Shown here: positions 26,463 through 35,212 of the stretch, piece after piece
How positions within the stretch are numbered: the stretch's first letter is position 1
Layout: each line of letters opens with the position of its first letter
Assembly (NCBI RefSeq): GCF_021233355.1
Contig: NZ_CP089507.1
Coordinates: forward strand, 682,001-746,000
Reading direction: 5' to 3'
DNA length: 64,000 nt
Source: Luteimonas fraxinea
Lineage (GTDB): Bacteria; Pseudomonadota; Gammaproteobacteria; Xanthomonadales; Xanthomonadaceae
The notes under the pieces: generated by a model
Seen by the model: the letters and a program-made list of their open reading frames with translations, nothing else
The model's database searches: none
Told to the model about the DNA's origin: nothing
Translations under genes and position numbers: made by a program

Positions 26463-29400
26463 TCAGAACTTGTAGCGGAAGCTCACCTGCGCAGCCCAAC
26501 GCGACACGCCCTTGTCGTCGTAGATGTTGGCGGTGTCCGGATCGTTGAAGCGGTACACGTACTTGCCTGTTGTCTGATCGATACCGCCGTACTCGACGAT
26601 GCCCTTCATTGCCGGGAAGCCGATTTCCTCGATACGACCCCAATCCTTGTTGATCAGGTTGCCGACGTTGAGGATGTCCAGCGCGATTTCGGCTTTGTTG
26701 CCGCGGAAGAAGCCCGGCAGTTCCTGCGAGATACGGATGTCGAACTGGTTCACCCAGTCGTTGCGCACCGCATTGCGGCCGGCGATCTGGCCCATGTGCG
26801 AACGCAGGTACTCGTCGCCTTCGACGTAGGCCCAGAACGCCTGCTCTTCCGCAGCGTTGCCGAACAGCACGTCGCCGCGACCCGCCGGGATGTACAGCAG
26901 ATCGTTGAGACGACCGTCGCCGTTGGCATCGTTGTCGAAGGTGTAGCTGAACGGACGACCCGAACGACCTTCGTAGAACATCGACACCGAGGTGTTGTTG
27001 TCACCGAAGAACGCGTGCTTCCAGGTCAGCGCCGCCGAGAAGCGGTCACGGATCTCGTAGTTCGAGCGACCCGCCACTTCTTCGTTTGCCTGGAATACGG
27101 CCGAGTTGCCCAGCTGCGAGCCCGACGTGGAGCTGGTCAGCGGGTTGATTTCGGTGGCACGCGTGTAGGTGTACGCCACCTGCCAGAACCAGTCGCTGTT
27201 ATTGAAGGGCTTGTTCAACGCGAACGTGTACTGCTGGCTCTCACCCTCGTCGGTGTTGCGCGCGATGATCGCGTTGTTGAAGCCTGTCTTGCGATTGTTG
27301 CCGCGGGGCGTGGTGCCGGTACCCGTGCCAGCATTGTTCCAGTTCGCCGGATTGACGCCGTTGTTGTTCCAGTAGATCAGGCGACCATCCTGGCCCGCAC
27401 CGTAGCCGTACACGGCGTTCGGATCACCCAGGTTGAGCTCCTGGTAGAACAAGGCGTTCTTGACCTGGGTCCAGACGCCTTCCGCGGACGCGACCATGCC
27501 CCACAGCGGCAGTTCGGTCTCGAATGCGAGATTGGCCTTCCAGACAGAAGGCTGGCGGACGGACGGATCGATGAAGTCGATCGTTTCCGTGGCACCGCTG
27601 GCAGCCGTCGGCGGACAAACGCGGCCGTTCAAATTGATGAGCTGGCACTGGTTCGCCGGATCCGGATCGAAGCCGTTGAAGCCCTGGGCCGCCGTGTACT
27701 GGTAATCCACGTACGCATCACGACCATAGTTCGAGTACGGATTGGACAGCCACACATTGGCCGCCTGACCCTGGAACAGACCCACGCCGCCGCGCAGCTG
27801 GGTCGGACGCTCGCTGTCGAAGGTGTAGTTGAAGCCGAAACGCGGCTGCCACAGGCCCTTGCCGTCGATGGTCACGCTGTTGTCAAAACCGAAGGCAGCT
27901 TCCGCACGCGGGTTGTAGAACGGCGCGGTCGGCACGCTCGGCTCGTCGTAACGCAGACCCATGGACAGGGTCAGGTTGTAGTTGACGGCCCAGGTGTCCT
28001 GGATGAACAGACCGAGGTTCTTGAGAGTGAAGGCAGCCGCCATGTTGTCGCGCACGCCATCGCGCGGGTAGAACAGCTGGTAGGCGCTGGCCCGGCCTGC
28101 CGCGAAGTTCGCAATGGCGTTGTCGATACGCGCCTGCGGCGTCGCACCGGTACCGGTAAAGGTGTAAACGCCGTTGAGGTTGCGCCCGAACAGGTTGTAG
28201 ATGTCGTTGTCTTCGTAGTCGAAGCCGAACTTCACCGTGTGGTCGCCGAGGAACAGATTGGCCGCGAAGAACGCGTTCCAGGTTTCGGTGCCGACAGCGT
28301 TCTCGTGGGTGTTCGCTTCGGTGCCGAAGTTCAGGAAGCGGCCGTCGAGGTTGATACCGATCGACGGCAGATTCGCCAGCGGCACGCGCGGCACGAAGTA
28401 GTCACGGTACGAGACCTTCGCTTCGGTCGAGAAGCTGTCGTTCCAGTCACTGAACAACTGCGCGGTCCAAGTGGTGATGTCGTAGTTCTTGACGTAGTGA
28501 TACGTATTCAACGCGAGCGAGTTGTTGCCGAAACCCTGCAGGTACGGCTGGTTCTGCTCAGACTTCGCGTAACGGAACGTCGCGCGATGGTCCTCGTTGA
28601 TGTTCCAGTCGATCTTGATGCCGTATTCCTCGGACTCGGTGTCCAGGGACGGCAGCGCAAGCGCGCCGGCATCGAAGCCATAGCGGGTGCGTGCGATATC
28701 GACGATACGATCGATATCGCTCTGGTTGATGTTGACGATGTTGCTGGCGCCGGAACCATTCGGGCCGAAGCTCGAATTGCCGATGAACATGTCCTTGCCG
28801 GTGTACTTCTCGTAGTTCACGAAGAAGAACAGCTTGTCCTTGATGATCGGACCGCCGAAGGTCGCACCCAGCGTGTTCTCGCTGTCGAACAGCACTGGGC
28901 GGATATCGTTCTGGTTCTTGCCCGACCAGTCGTTGTCACGGTAGATGCCGTAGACAGAACCGGTAAACGTGTTGGTACCGGACTTGGTCACGGCATTGAT
29001 CACGCCGCCCACGCCGCCAGTGATGGTGACGTCGTAATTGGCGACGTCGATCGCGATTTCGTCGATCGTGTCCATCGAGAACGGCTGACGCGGTGCCGAG
29101 AGACCGTTGGTTTCCAGACCGAAGGTGTCGCCGCTGTTGATGCCGTCGACGCGGATCGCGTTGTAACGCGGATTCTGGCCGCCGATCGAGATTTCGTTAC
29201 GCGCCTTGTCGGTGTGGCTGACGCGCGGATCAAGGCGTGCGTAGTCCTGCAGCGTACGGCTGATCGACGGCAGCGACTCGAGCTGCTCGCTCGTCACGTT
29301 GGTGCCGGTGCCCATCTTGTTGGCGCTGAAGATCTCCGAACCACCGACCGCAGTCGCGGTGACCGTGGCCAGCGTCGTCATGTCGCCGGTCAGCGCGGTA

Positions 29401-29732
29401 TTGACGGTATTGACCTGGTTGAGGTTGAGGAAAATGTTGTCCTCGGTCTTCGTCCCCTCGCCCGGCTTGGTCACGGTGATCGTGTACGGACCACCCACGC
29501 GCAGGCCGCGCGCGTTGTAGCGGCCGCTCGCATCGGTCGTGGCGCGGCTGACGGTGCCGGACTCGGTGTGCACGATGGTCACGTCTGCGCCGGTCACCGG
29601 GGCGCCGCCGGCGCCGGTCACCTGGCCGCCGACACCGGCGGCGGTGCTCTGCGCGAATGCGGGAGCGGCTGCAAGGGCAACGATCAGGCCGAGCGACAGC
29701 TTGGAGAGTCGGGCGCGATGCGAGTGGTTCAT
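26463..29732 (-). CDS. TonB-dependent receptor with carboxypeptidase-regulatory-like domain (Oar-like)
   Basis: A 1089-residue outer-membrane protein. The signal peptide (LGLIVALAAAPAFAQ) is followed at about 30-115 by a carboxypeptidase-regulatory-like beta-sandwich (GGQVTGAGGAPVTGADVTIV, TTDASGRYNARGLRVGGPYT). A plug domain lies near 130-240 (ISIGGQNPRYNAIRVDGINS, VGGVINAVTKSGTNTFTGS), then a long beta-barrel ends in VSFRYKF. This order is that of Oar-type receptors; Myxococcus Oar takes part in protease secretion and development, and most relatives have unknown cargo. The barrel contains many asparagine- and glycine-rich loops. The ATG follows GAGG about 11 bases upstream. Repeated GTTAAC sites lie about 110 bp upstream. 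Confidence 0.9.
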   Translation of the reverse strand: MNHSHRARLSKLSLGLIVALAAAPAFAQSTAAGVGGQVTGAGGAPVTGADVTIVHTESGTVSRATTDASGRYNARGLRVGGPYTITVTKPGEGTKTEDNIFLNLNQVNTVNTALTGDMTTLATVTATAVGGSEIFSANKMGTGTNVTSEQLESLPSISRTLQDYARLDPRVSHTDKARNEISIGGQNPRYNAIRVDGINSGDTFGLETNGLSAPRQPFSMDTIDEIAIDVANYDVTITGGVGGVINAVTKSGTNTFTGSVYGIYRDNDWSGKNQNDIRPVLFDSENTLGATFGGPIIKDKLFFFVNYEKYTGKDMFIGNSSFGPNGSGASNIVNINQSDIDRIVDIARTRYGFDAGALALPSLDTESEEYGIKIDWNINEDHRATFRYAKSEQNQPYLQGFGNNSLALNTYHYVKNYDITTWTAQLFSDWNDSFSTEAKVSYRDYFVPRVPLANLPSIGINLDGRFLNFGTEANTHENAVGTETWNAFFAANLFLGDHTVKFGFDYEDNDIYNLFGRNLNGVYTFTGTGATPQARIDNAIANFAAGRASAYQLFYPRDGVRDNMAAAFTLKNLGLFIQDTWAVNYNLTLSMGLRYDEPSVPTAPFYNPRAEAAFGFDNSVTIDGKGLWQPRFGFNYTFDSERPTQLRGGVGLFQGQAANVWLSNPYSNYGRDAYVDYQYTAAQGFNGFDPDPANQCQLINLNGRVCPPTAASGATETIDFIDPSVRQPSVWKANLAFETELPLWGMVASAEGVWTQVKNALFYQELNLGDPNAVYGYGAGQDGRLIYWNNNGVNPANWNNAGTGTGTTPRGNNRKTGFNNAIIARNTDEGESQQYTFALNKPFNNSDWFWQVAYTYTRATEINPLTSSTSGSQLGNSAVFQANEEVAGRSNYEIRDRFSAALTWKHAFFGDNNTSVSMFYEGRSGRPFSYTFDNDANGDGRLNDLLYIPAGRGDVLFGNAAEEQAFWAYVEGDEYLRSHMGQIAGRNAVRNDWVNQFDIRISQELPGFFRGNKAEIALDILNVGNLINKDWGRIEEIGFPAMKGIVEYGGIDQTTGKYVYRFNDPDTANIYDDKGVSRWAAQVSFRYKF

Positions 29733-29841
29733 GGGTTGTATAGCCTCGATACGTGGATTGCGGCGCAGGCCGGATGGCGAGCGACGGTCAGGTCTTGAAA
29801 CAAGAATGGGGGCCCCGCCACGGCTCGCGGCGAAGCGCCGT

Positions 29842-29869
29842 GGTTAACAACAGGTTAACACGGTAAACA
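29842..29869. promoter_or_regulatory. Three iterated GGTTAACA-like sites upstream of the Oar-like receptor gene
   Basis: GGTTAACA occurs at 29842 and 29853, and GGTAAACA at 29862. Two of them contain the palindrome GTTAAC with centres 11 bp apart, one helical turn. They sit about 110-140 bp before the receptor ATG in otherwise G/C-rich sequence, just beside a hairpin (CCACGGC/GCCGTGG, 29818-29843). Spaced repeats like this suggest cooperative binding of a regulator; no regulator is identified. Confidence 0.4.
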
Positions 29870-29987
29870 ATCGAAGTGACAGTGCCATGACAGCCGCGGG
29901 CAGGCGCAAACCACTGACCGCGTTGAGTTTTATGACCCGCTGGAACAAAGACGCGTAAGTCCTTGTCGCACTGTGGTCACGCCGCAC

Positions 29988-30590
29988 TCACATGGGCGCG
30001 AGGCCCGCACGGAGGTAGCTGACGAGGCCGTCGAGCAGCATCTGCACCGAGATTGCGACGAGCAGCATGCCCATCAGTCGTTCGATCGCGGTCAGCGCAC
30101 GCGCACCGAGCAGCTTGTAGAGATAGGTCGCCGAGAACAGGATCGCGGCCGTCGCACCCCAGGCGATCAGCAGCGCGAGGCTCCATTCGCCGAGCCGGTC
30201 AGGCTCGTTGCTGCCCATCAGCATCACCGCGGCCATGCCGGATGGGCCGGCGACCAGCGGGATCGCCATCGGCACGATGAAAGGTTCGCCGTCCGGGATC
30301 TCACCCATCAGCCCTTCCGGCGGAGGGAAGATCATGCGGATGCCGATCAGGAACAGCACGATGCCGCCGGCGATCGCCACCGACTCCTGGCGCAGGTGCA
30401 TGACCTCGAGCGCGTACTTGCCGGCCCACAGGAACAGCATCAGCACGACCAGCGCGATCAGCAGCTCGCGGGCCAGCACGATGCGCTGCCGCTGCGGGGT
30501 GAGCCGCCGCAGCATGCTCAGGAACACCGGGATGTTGCCCAGCGGATCCAGGATCAGGAACAGCAGCAGCGCAGCGGAGGCGATGGTCAT
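29988..30590 (-). CDS. MarC family integral membrane protein
   Basis: A 200-residue protein with six hydrophobic segments (ASAALLLFLILDPLGNIPVFL, GIVLFLIGIRMIF, PMAIPLVAGPSGMAAVMLM and others). DPLGNIPVFL and PLVAGPS are diagnostic of the MarC/UPF0056 family, whose function is not established despite the early link to the mar locus. The ATG at 30590 overlaps the stop codon of the upstream SDR gene (ATGA), so it is the last gene of the grxD-SDR-marC unit. Confidence 0.9.
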   Translation of the reverse strand: MTIASAALLLFLILDPLGNIPVFLSMLRRLTPQRQRIVLARELLIALVVLMLFLWAGKYALEVMHLRQESVAIAGGIVLFLIGIRMIFPPPEGLMGEIPDGEPFIVPMAIPLVAGPSGMAAVMLMGSNEPDRLGEWSLALLIAWGATAAILFSATYLYKLLGARALTAIERLMGMLLVAISVQMLLDGLVSYLRAGLAPM

Positions 30591-31342
30591 GCGGAGCGCG
30601 TCCCGTCTGGTGCCCACAGCTGTCCGCGACGCGACGCGCCTGCAGACGACAGCAACGCGACGCAGTGGGCGGCGACCTCAACGGGCGACCGGGCGATGCG
30701 ATCTTCGGCCTCGACGTGCGCCCTGGCCCGCAGCGGCGTGCGCATCGGCGGCGGCAGCAGGCCACTGACGCGGACGGGCGCATCGCCAAGTTCGGCCTGC
30801 AGCATGCCGACCAGTGCAGACAGCCCGGCCTGGGCCAGTCCGTAGCCGCCCCAGTAGGCACCGGTTGTACGCGCCGGATCGTCGATTGCGAACACCACCG
30901 AGGAATCGCCGGCGCGGCGCAGCAACGGCAGGCAGGCCTGGGTCAGCCACCAGCGCGCGGTGAGATTGACGTGCAGCGCGCGTGCGAACGCGGCCGGATC
31001 AGTGAGCTCAAGCGGGGTCAGTCCATCGAAGGACGCAGCGACGTGCAGGATGCCGTCGAGCCGGCCGAATTCCGCCTCGATCCGCGCGGCGAGCTCGGCA
31101 TGATCGTCCGGGCTGGCGCCTTCGAGATCGAGCGGATACAGCGCGGGCGCCGCGCCGGCCGTCTGCAGGCGGTCGTGCAGACGATTGAGTTTGGGCACGC
31201 GTCGACCGAGCAGCACCAGCGATGCACCGGCATCGGCGCAGGCCAGCGATGCCGCCTCACCGAGTCCACCCGCGGCGCCCACGACCAGCACGACGCGCCC
31301 GGCCAACGCGCCCGGCACGACCTCGGAAGCCGCCGTAATCAC
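30587..31342 (-). CDS. Short-chain dehydrogenase-like protein, YciK-related, lacking catalytic Ser and Lys
   Basis: A 251-residue Rossmann protein with the cofactor motif VVGAAGGLGEAASLACADAG at about 20-40 and the structural Asn in HVNLTARWWLTQ. Aligned by eye with E. coli YciK, the catalytic Ser region TSSSVG reads AIDDPA here, and the YxxxK motif reads YGLAQ, so Tyr is kept but Lys is Gln and Ser is missing. Classical dehydrogenase activity is therefore doubtful; a binding or regulatory role is possible. The GTG start overlaps the grxD stop (GTGA) and the stop overlaps marC, so the three are coupled. Confidence 0.85.
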   Translation of the reverse strand: MITAASEVVPGALAGRVVLVVGAAGGLGEAASLACADAGASLVLLGRRVPKLNRLHDRLQTAGAAPALYPLDLEGASPDDHAELAARIEAEFGRLDGILHVAASFDGLTPLELTDPAAFARALHVNLTARWWLTQACLPLLRRAGDSSVVFAIDDPARTTGAYWGGYGLAQAGLSALVGMLQAELGDAPVRVSGLLPPPMRTPLRARAHVEAEDRIARSPVEVAAHCVALLSSAGASRRGQLWAPDGTRSA

Positions 31343-31659
31343 GCCGCCAGCACCTCGGCCACCATGCGCGACAGCTCGCCGGATTCGTGCAGTTCGAGGG
31401 TGATGTCACATCCACCGATCAATTCGCCGTGGATGAAGAGCTGCGGGAACGTCGGCCAGTTCGAGAACCGTGGCAGGTTGGCGCGGATCTCAGGCGCATC
31501 GAGGACGTTGATCGTGCGGTAATCCTTCGCACCGGCCTCGTGCAGCGCGGCCACCGTGCGACTGGAAAACCCGCACATTGGAAACTGCGGCGTGCCTTTC
31601 ATGAACAACACGATGGCATGACCGTCGATTTCGGCCTGGATGTCTTCGAGGATCGACAC
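31339..31659 (-). CDS. grxD: Monothiol glutaredoxin, Grx4 type
   Basis: A 106-residue CGFS glutaredoxin. Residues include FMKGTPQFPMCGFSSRTVAA with the CGFS active site, TFPQLFIHGELIGGCDI with the cis-proline loop, and a C-terminal GG-like helix. Family members bind a [2Fe-2S] cluster with glutathione and deliver it to target proteins, often with BolA. The start is GTG (first residues MSILEDIQAEID), eight bases after AGGGAG. E. coli GrxD has 115 aa, consistent with this choice. It heads a coupled operon and is divergent from the SOD-like gene. Confidence 0.93.
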   Translation of the reverse strand: MSILEDIQAEIDGHAIVLFMKGTPQFPMCGFSSRTVAALHEAGAKDYRTINVLDAPEIRANLPRFSNWPTFPQLFIHGELIGGCDITLELHESGELSRMVAEVLAA

Positions 31660-31767
31660 GGTGACGCTCCCTGTGGACCTCGCCGCAGGCACGGGGCCTG
31701 CGGGGATCGGGTTTCGGAATTGGTGCATTCTATCGCGTCGTCGCCATCGACCAACGGACCGCCGTCC

Positions 31768-32355
31768 ATGCCCCTCGAACTCACCGCCCTGCCCTACGAC
31801 CGCACCGCGCTGGAGCCGCATCTGTCGGGCGACACGCTCGACCAGCATCACGGGCATCTGCAACGCGGTCATATCGAGCGGCTCAACGCCCTGCTCGCGG
31901 GTGGCGAACTCGCCGACGCGCCGCTGGAGACTATCGTCCGCAAGGCGCAGGGTGCGGCCTTCGACCACGCCGCGCAGGTCTGGAACAACAGCTTCTACTG
32001 GCACTCGCTCAAGCCTGCCGCGGCCGGTGGTGGTGGCGACCCGAAAGGCCGTCTGGCCGAAGCGATCGCGCGCCAGTTCGGCGACTTCGCCGGATTCCGT
32101 TCGCGTTTCGACGCACTGGCCTTGTCGACGTTCGGCGCAGGCTGGGTCTGGCTGCTGCAGCGTCCCGACGGCCGCCTCGCGCTGGCGGCGACCGCGAACG
32201 CGGCCACGCCGATCACCGGACAGGACACGCCGCTGCTGGCGATCTCGCTGTGGGAACACGCCTGGTATCTCGACTACCGCGACAACCGGCAGAAGTATCT
32301 CGACGCGTTCTGGCAGCTGGTGAACTGGGACGCGGTGGCCGCGCGTTTGCGCTAA
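31768..32355 (+). CDS. Fe/Mn superoxide-dismutase-like protein missing two metal ligands
   Basis: A 195-residue protein with the full SOD fold signature: LTALPYDRTALEPHLSGDTL, AAQVWNNSFYWHSLKP, FGAGWVWLLQRPDGRLAL and WEHAWYLDYRDNRQKYLDAF. Compared with E. coli SodB, ligand His26 is kept (H27) and His160 is kept (H164). Ligand His73 is Asn (N74, in WNNSFYW instead of WNHTFYW), and ligand Asp156 is Ser (S160, in SLWEHAW instead of DVWEHAY). The gateway residues His30 and Tyr34 are Leu31 and His35. Normal SOD chemistry is unlikely, so an automatic label of superoxide dismutase would mislead. The frame is intact and ordinary in codon use. It is divergent from grxD and ends 8 bp from the converging EAL gene. 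Confidence 0.88.
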   Translation: MPLELTALPYDRTALEPHLSGDTLDQHHGHLQRGHIERLNALLAGGELADAPLETIVRKAQGAAFDHAAQVWNNSFYWHSLKPAAAGGGGDPKGRLAEAIARQFGDFAGFRSRFDALALSTFGAGWVWLLQRPDGRLALAATANAATPITGQDTPLLAISLWEHAWYLDYRDNRQKYLDAFWQLVNWDAVAARLR

Positions 32356-32363
32356 AGCTGCCG

Positions 32364-33632
32364 CTATTCGTTATGCGGCTGCGGATGCGACAGAGCTGAC
32401 CGCTCCAAAGCCGCGCCAATGACGTCGTCAGCAGGCGCAGGCCGCCCGATCAGATAGCCCTGCACGAAGTCGCAGCGCGCCTCGTGCAGCAGTGCGAGCG
32501 TGGCTTCGTCCTCGATGCCTTCGGCCACGACCGTCAGATCGAGATCGTGCGCCAGCTCGATCATCGTCGCGACGATCCGGCGCGCCCGCAGGTCGTCGAC
32601 CATGTCCCGCACGAAGCTGCGGTCGATCTTCAACTTGTCGATCGGCAGCCGCCGCAGGTACGCCAGCGAGGAATAGCCGGTGCCGAAATCGTCGATCGCG
32701 ATGCGGACGCCGCCCTCCCGCAACTGGCCCAGCAGATGACTGCAGCGCACGATGTCCCGCATCAGCGCGCTTTCGGTGATCTCGAACACCAGCGCGTTGC
32801 CGGGTACATCCCAAAGTCGCAGCAGGTCGAGCACCTGGTCGACGAAGCCGGGCAACTGCAGGGCATCGACCGAAAGGTTCACCGCGATACGCGTCGCCTG
32901 CCCTGCCCTGCGCAGTGTCGCCAGATGGCGCAGCGCGACGTTGACGTTCCAGCGCGTGAGTTCGCCGATCATGCCGCCGCGCTCGGCCACGTCGATGAAG
33001 ACGTCCGGCGGCACATTGCCGAGTCGAGGATGGGTCCAGCGCGAAAGCGCCTCGAAGCTGTGGATACGGCGATCGGGCAGCGCTGCGATGGGCTGCAGAT
33101 GCACGACGAGCTGGTTGTCGGCAATGGCCGCGCGCAGATCGTCATGCAGCGTATCGAGCGGAACAGGCGGCGCCTTCCAGAACGCGTGACGCTCGACGCC
33201 GTCCAGGGCGTCGTCGCAGGCGCGGTCGGCGCGGCGGCACAGCAACTCGGCCTCATCACCGTCTTCCGGCGCGATCGCGATACCGGCCACGACAGAGGCC
33301 TGTGCCCGCTGACTGCCGAAGTCGAGCGGCTGTTGCAGGGCGCGCACGAACTTGGCTGCGCCGAGCGCCGCGTGCGCGCGGCCGCGCAATGCGGGCAACA
33401 GGACCAGAAAATCGTGCTCGCCGATCCGCACCACACGATCGCCCGGCCGCACCGCGGCTTCCAGTGCAGTCTGCATCGCGTGCCCAAGCGCTTCGCCAGC
33501 CGCGTAGCCCAGCGTGAGTTCGATCTCACGCACGCGCTGCGCGCGCAACACGACCACGCCGAGCGGCGCGTCTGATCGCGCCGCCTGCAGGCATGCGGTC
33601 ACTTCGGCCAGCGCCGCCGAGTGGTTCAGCAC
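32364..33632 (-). CDS. EAL-domain c-di-GMP phosphodiesterase with degenerate GGDEF domain
   Basis: A 422-residue cytosolic protein. Residues 1-150 form a degenerate GGDEF domain in which the signature reads GEHDF (71-75), so cyclase activity is unlikely; it may bind GTP and regulate. Residues about 160-410 are an EAL domain with the catalytic set present: EAL 194-196, Asn252, Glu284, Asp314-Asp315 (IDDFGTGYSSLAYL), Lys335 and Glu371 (EGIEDE). It should hydrolyse c-di-GMP to pGpG. The start is GTG, 19 bp after the stop of the HD-GYP gene, so the two probably form one transcript. There are no membrane segments. Confidence 0.9.
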   Translation of the reverse strand: MLNHSAALAEVTACLQAARSDAPLGVVVLRAQRVREIELTLGYAAGEALGHAMQTALEAAVRPGDRVVRIGEHDFLVLLPALRGRAHAALGAAKFVRALQQPLDFGSQRAQASVVAGIAIAPEDGDEAELLCRRADRACDDALDGVERHAFWKAPPVPLDTLHDDLRAAIADNQLVVHLQPIAALPDRRIHSFEALSRWTHPRLGNVPPDVFIDVAERGGMIGELTRWNVNVALRHLATLRRAGQATRIAVNLSVDALQLPGFVDQVLDLLRLWDVPGNALVFEITESALMRDIVRCSHLLGQLREGGVRIAIDDFGTGYSSLAYLRRLPIDKLKIDRSFVRDMVDDLRARRIVATMIELAHDLDLTVVAEGIEDEATLALLHEARCDFVQGYLIGRPAPADDVIGAALERSALSHPQPHNE

Positions 33633-33651
33633 GGGATGACCCGCATCCGCG

Positions 33652-34914
33652 TCACAGGAACAGATCGACCGGATCGAGACCGTAGGCGCCGGGCGCCAGT
33701 GCGCTGGCGATCCGCACCGGATCGTCGCTGTTGGCGCGCACCATCAGGTCGAGCGAGTGGAACTGCGACAGCACCTGCTTGTCCGGATCGGTCAGCACCA
33801 TCACCCGCGGCTGCAGGCGCCGCGCCGCGTTCTGCGCGGTGACGATCGCCACTTCGCCGCTGCTCAGTTCCACCAGCGCGCCGATCGGATAGACGCTCAT
33901 GCACTGCATGAACTGCTCGACGATCTCGGCCGCGAACTGGCTGCCGCGGCCGCGGTACAGCGACTGCAGCGCGATGTGCTGCGCGGCCGCCGGCTGGTGC
34001 GGGCGTTCGCTGGTCATCGCGTCATACGCATCGACGACCGCGGCAACCCGCCCCAGCAGCGGAATCGCATCGCCTTCAAGCCGCCGCGGATAACCGCCGC
34101 CATCGATCCATTCGTGATGCGTGCGGATCATGTCTCGGACGTGCTCGGGCACCGCGCCGCCGGCATCGACGATCGCGAGGCCCTGCTCGACATGCGCCTG
34201 CATCCGCCGGCGCGCATCGTCATCGTATGCGGCGCTGCTGCCGAGCAGATCCGGATCGAGCCGCAACTTGCCGACATCGAGCAGCAGCGCGCCGCTGGCC
34301 ATGTCGATCAGCAGCTCCTGCGGCAAACCGACATGACGGCCGAAGGCGGCCGCGAGTGCGCTGCACGACAGCGCGTGCCGGTATTCGTAGGCGCCGCGCG
34401 CGCGCAGTGCATCCAGCCACAGGAATGCGTCGGCGTTGCGCACCAGGCTGCGGACCATGGGCTCGACCGCACTGCGCACTTCCTCGACCGCGACCGCGCG
34501 GCCCTCGCGCACGTCGTCGAGCACGCGTTCGGCGAACGCCGCGGCCTGTGCGTGCGCTTCGCGCGCCTGCGGCAGTTCCTGTTCGAACTCGATCTGTTCG
34601 GGATAGGTCGCCGCGCCCTGCAGCGCCGATATCTCGTCGTTGCCGTAGGCGCGCCAGCGCGGTTTCAGCGGCGCGGCAGGTTTCGGCGGCGCAGCATCCA
34701 GCAACTGCAACGCCGGGCCAACTGGCGCAAGGCCCCGCTCGACATCGACGAAAACATACGCGCACAGACCGTCAAAGGTCCGGATATCGTCTTCGGACTC
34801 GATCATCACCCCCTGCAACAGGAACGGCGTGCCTTCCCACGGCCGGTCCAGGCGGCAGACATACATCCCCACCTTCAGCTCGTTCACCGCGAGCTTGCGT
34901 TCGTCCAGCGTCAT
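33652..34914 (-). CDS. DUF3391/HD-GYP protein with altered HD dyad
   Basis: A 420-residue protein. The N-terminal DUF3391 domain (ERKLAVNELKVGMYVCRLDR) is followed by an HD-GYP domain at about 175-350: EYRHALSCSALAAAFGRH, then LLLDVGKLRLD, HVEQG, THHEWIDGGGYPRRLEGD and AAVVDAYDAMTSERPH. The GYP loop is intact, but the usual HDxGK reads LDVGK (Leu212-Asp213), so one metal-binding His is lost. HD-GYP proteins hydrolyse c-di-GMP or pGpG; activity here is uncertain. The start MTLDERKL is used because DUF3391 begins there; the open frame upstream is arginine-rich. It is probably cotranscribed with the EAL gene. Confidence 0.88.
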   Translation of the reverse strand: MTLDERKLAVNELKVGMYVCRLDRPWEGTPFLLQGVMIESEDDIRTFDGLCAYVFVDVERGLAPVGPALQLLDAAPPKPAAPLKPRWRAYGNDEISALQGAATYPEQIEFEQELPQAREAHAQAAAFAERVLDDVREGRAVAVEEVRSAVEPMVRSLVRNADAFLWLDALRARGAYEYRHALSCSALAAAFGRHVGLPQELLIDMASGALLLDVGKLRLDPDLLGSSAAYDDDARRRMQAHVEQGLAIVDAGGAVPEHVRDMIRTHHEWIDGGGYPRRLEGDAIPLLGRVAAVVDAYDAMTSERPHQPAAAQHIALQSLYRGRGSQFAAEIVEQFMQCMSVYPIGALVELSSGEVAIVTAQNAARRLQPRVMVLTDPDKQVLSQFHSLDLMVRANSDDPVRIASALAPGAYGLDPVDLFL

Positions 34915-35212
34915 TGTTGCGTCGGCCCTCCCGGCCATGGACCCGGCCACCCCCTCGGCGTCGCCATCGCGGTCGCGCCTGGGGCGGCAACACGCGGTAC
35001 GGCGAACCGGCACGACGGGTCAGGTCCGGCCGGGCGCACAGCGTACATTCTGTCGCCGTCGATGCCGCGTGGTGGCTGGCGGATTTTTCGAATCGGGCCG
35101 AAAACGTCAAACGCGTTGCGTGGCGTCCGGCATCGTCCGCGGGCCTGGCGCCCGACCCTGCCCGGGCGAACCGCCTATGATCGGTAGCCGACCCGATGCA
35201 GGAGTGTCCGCC

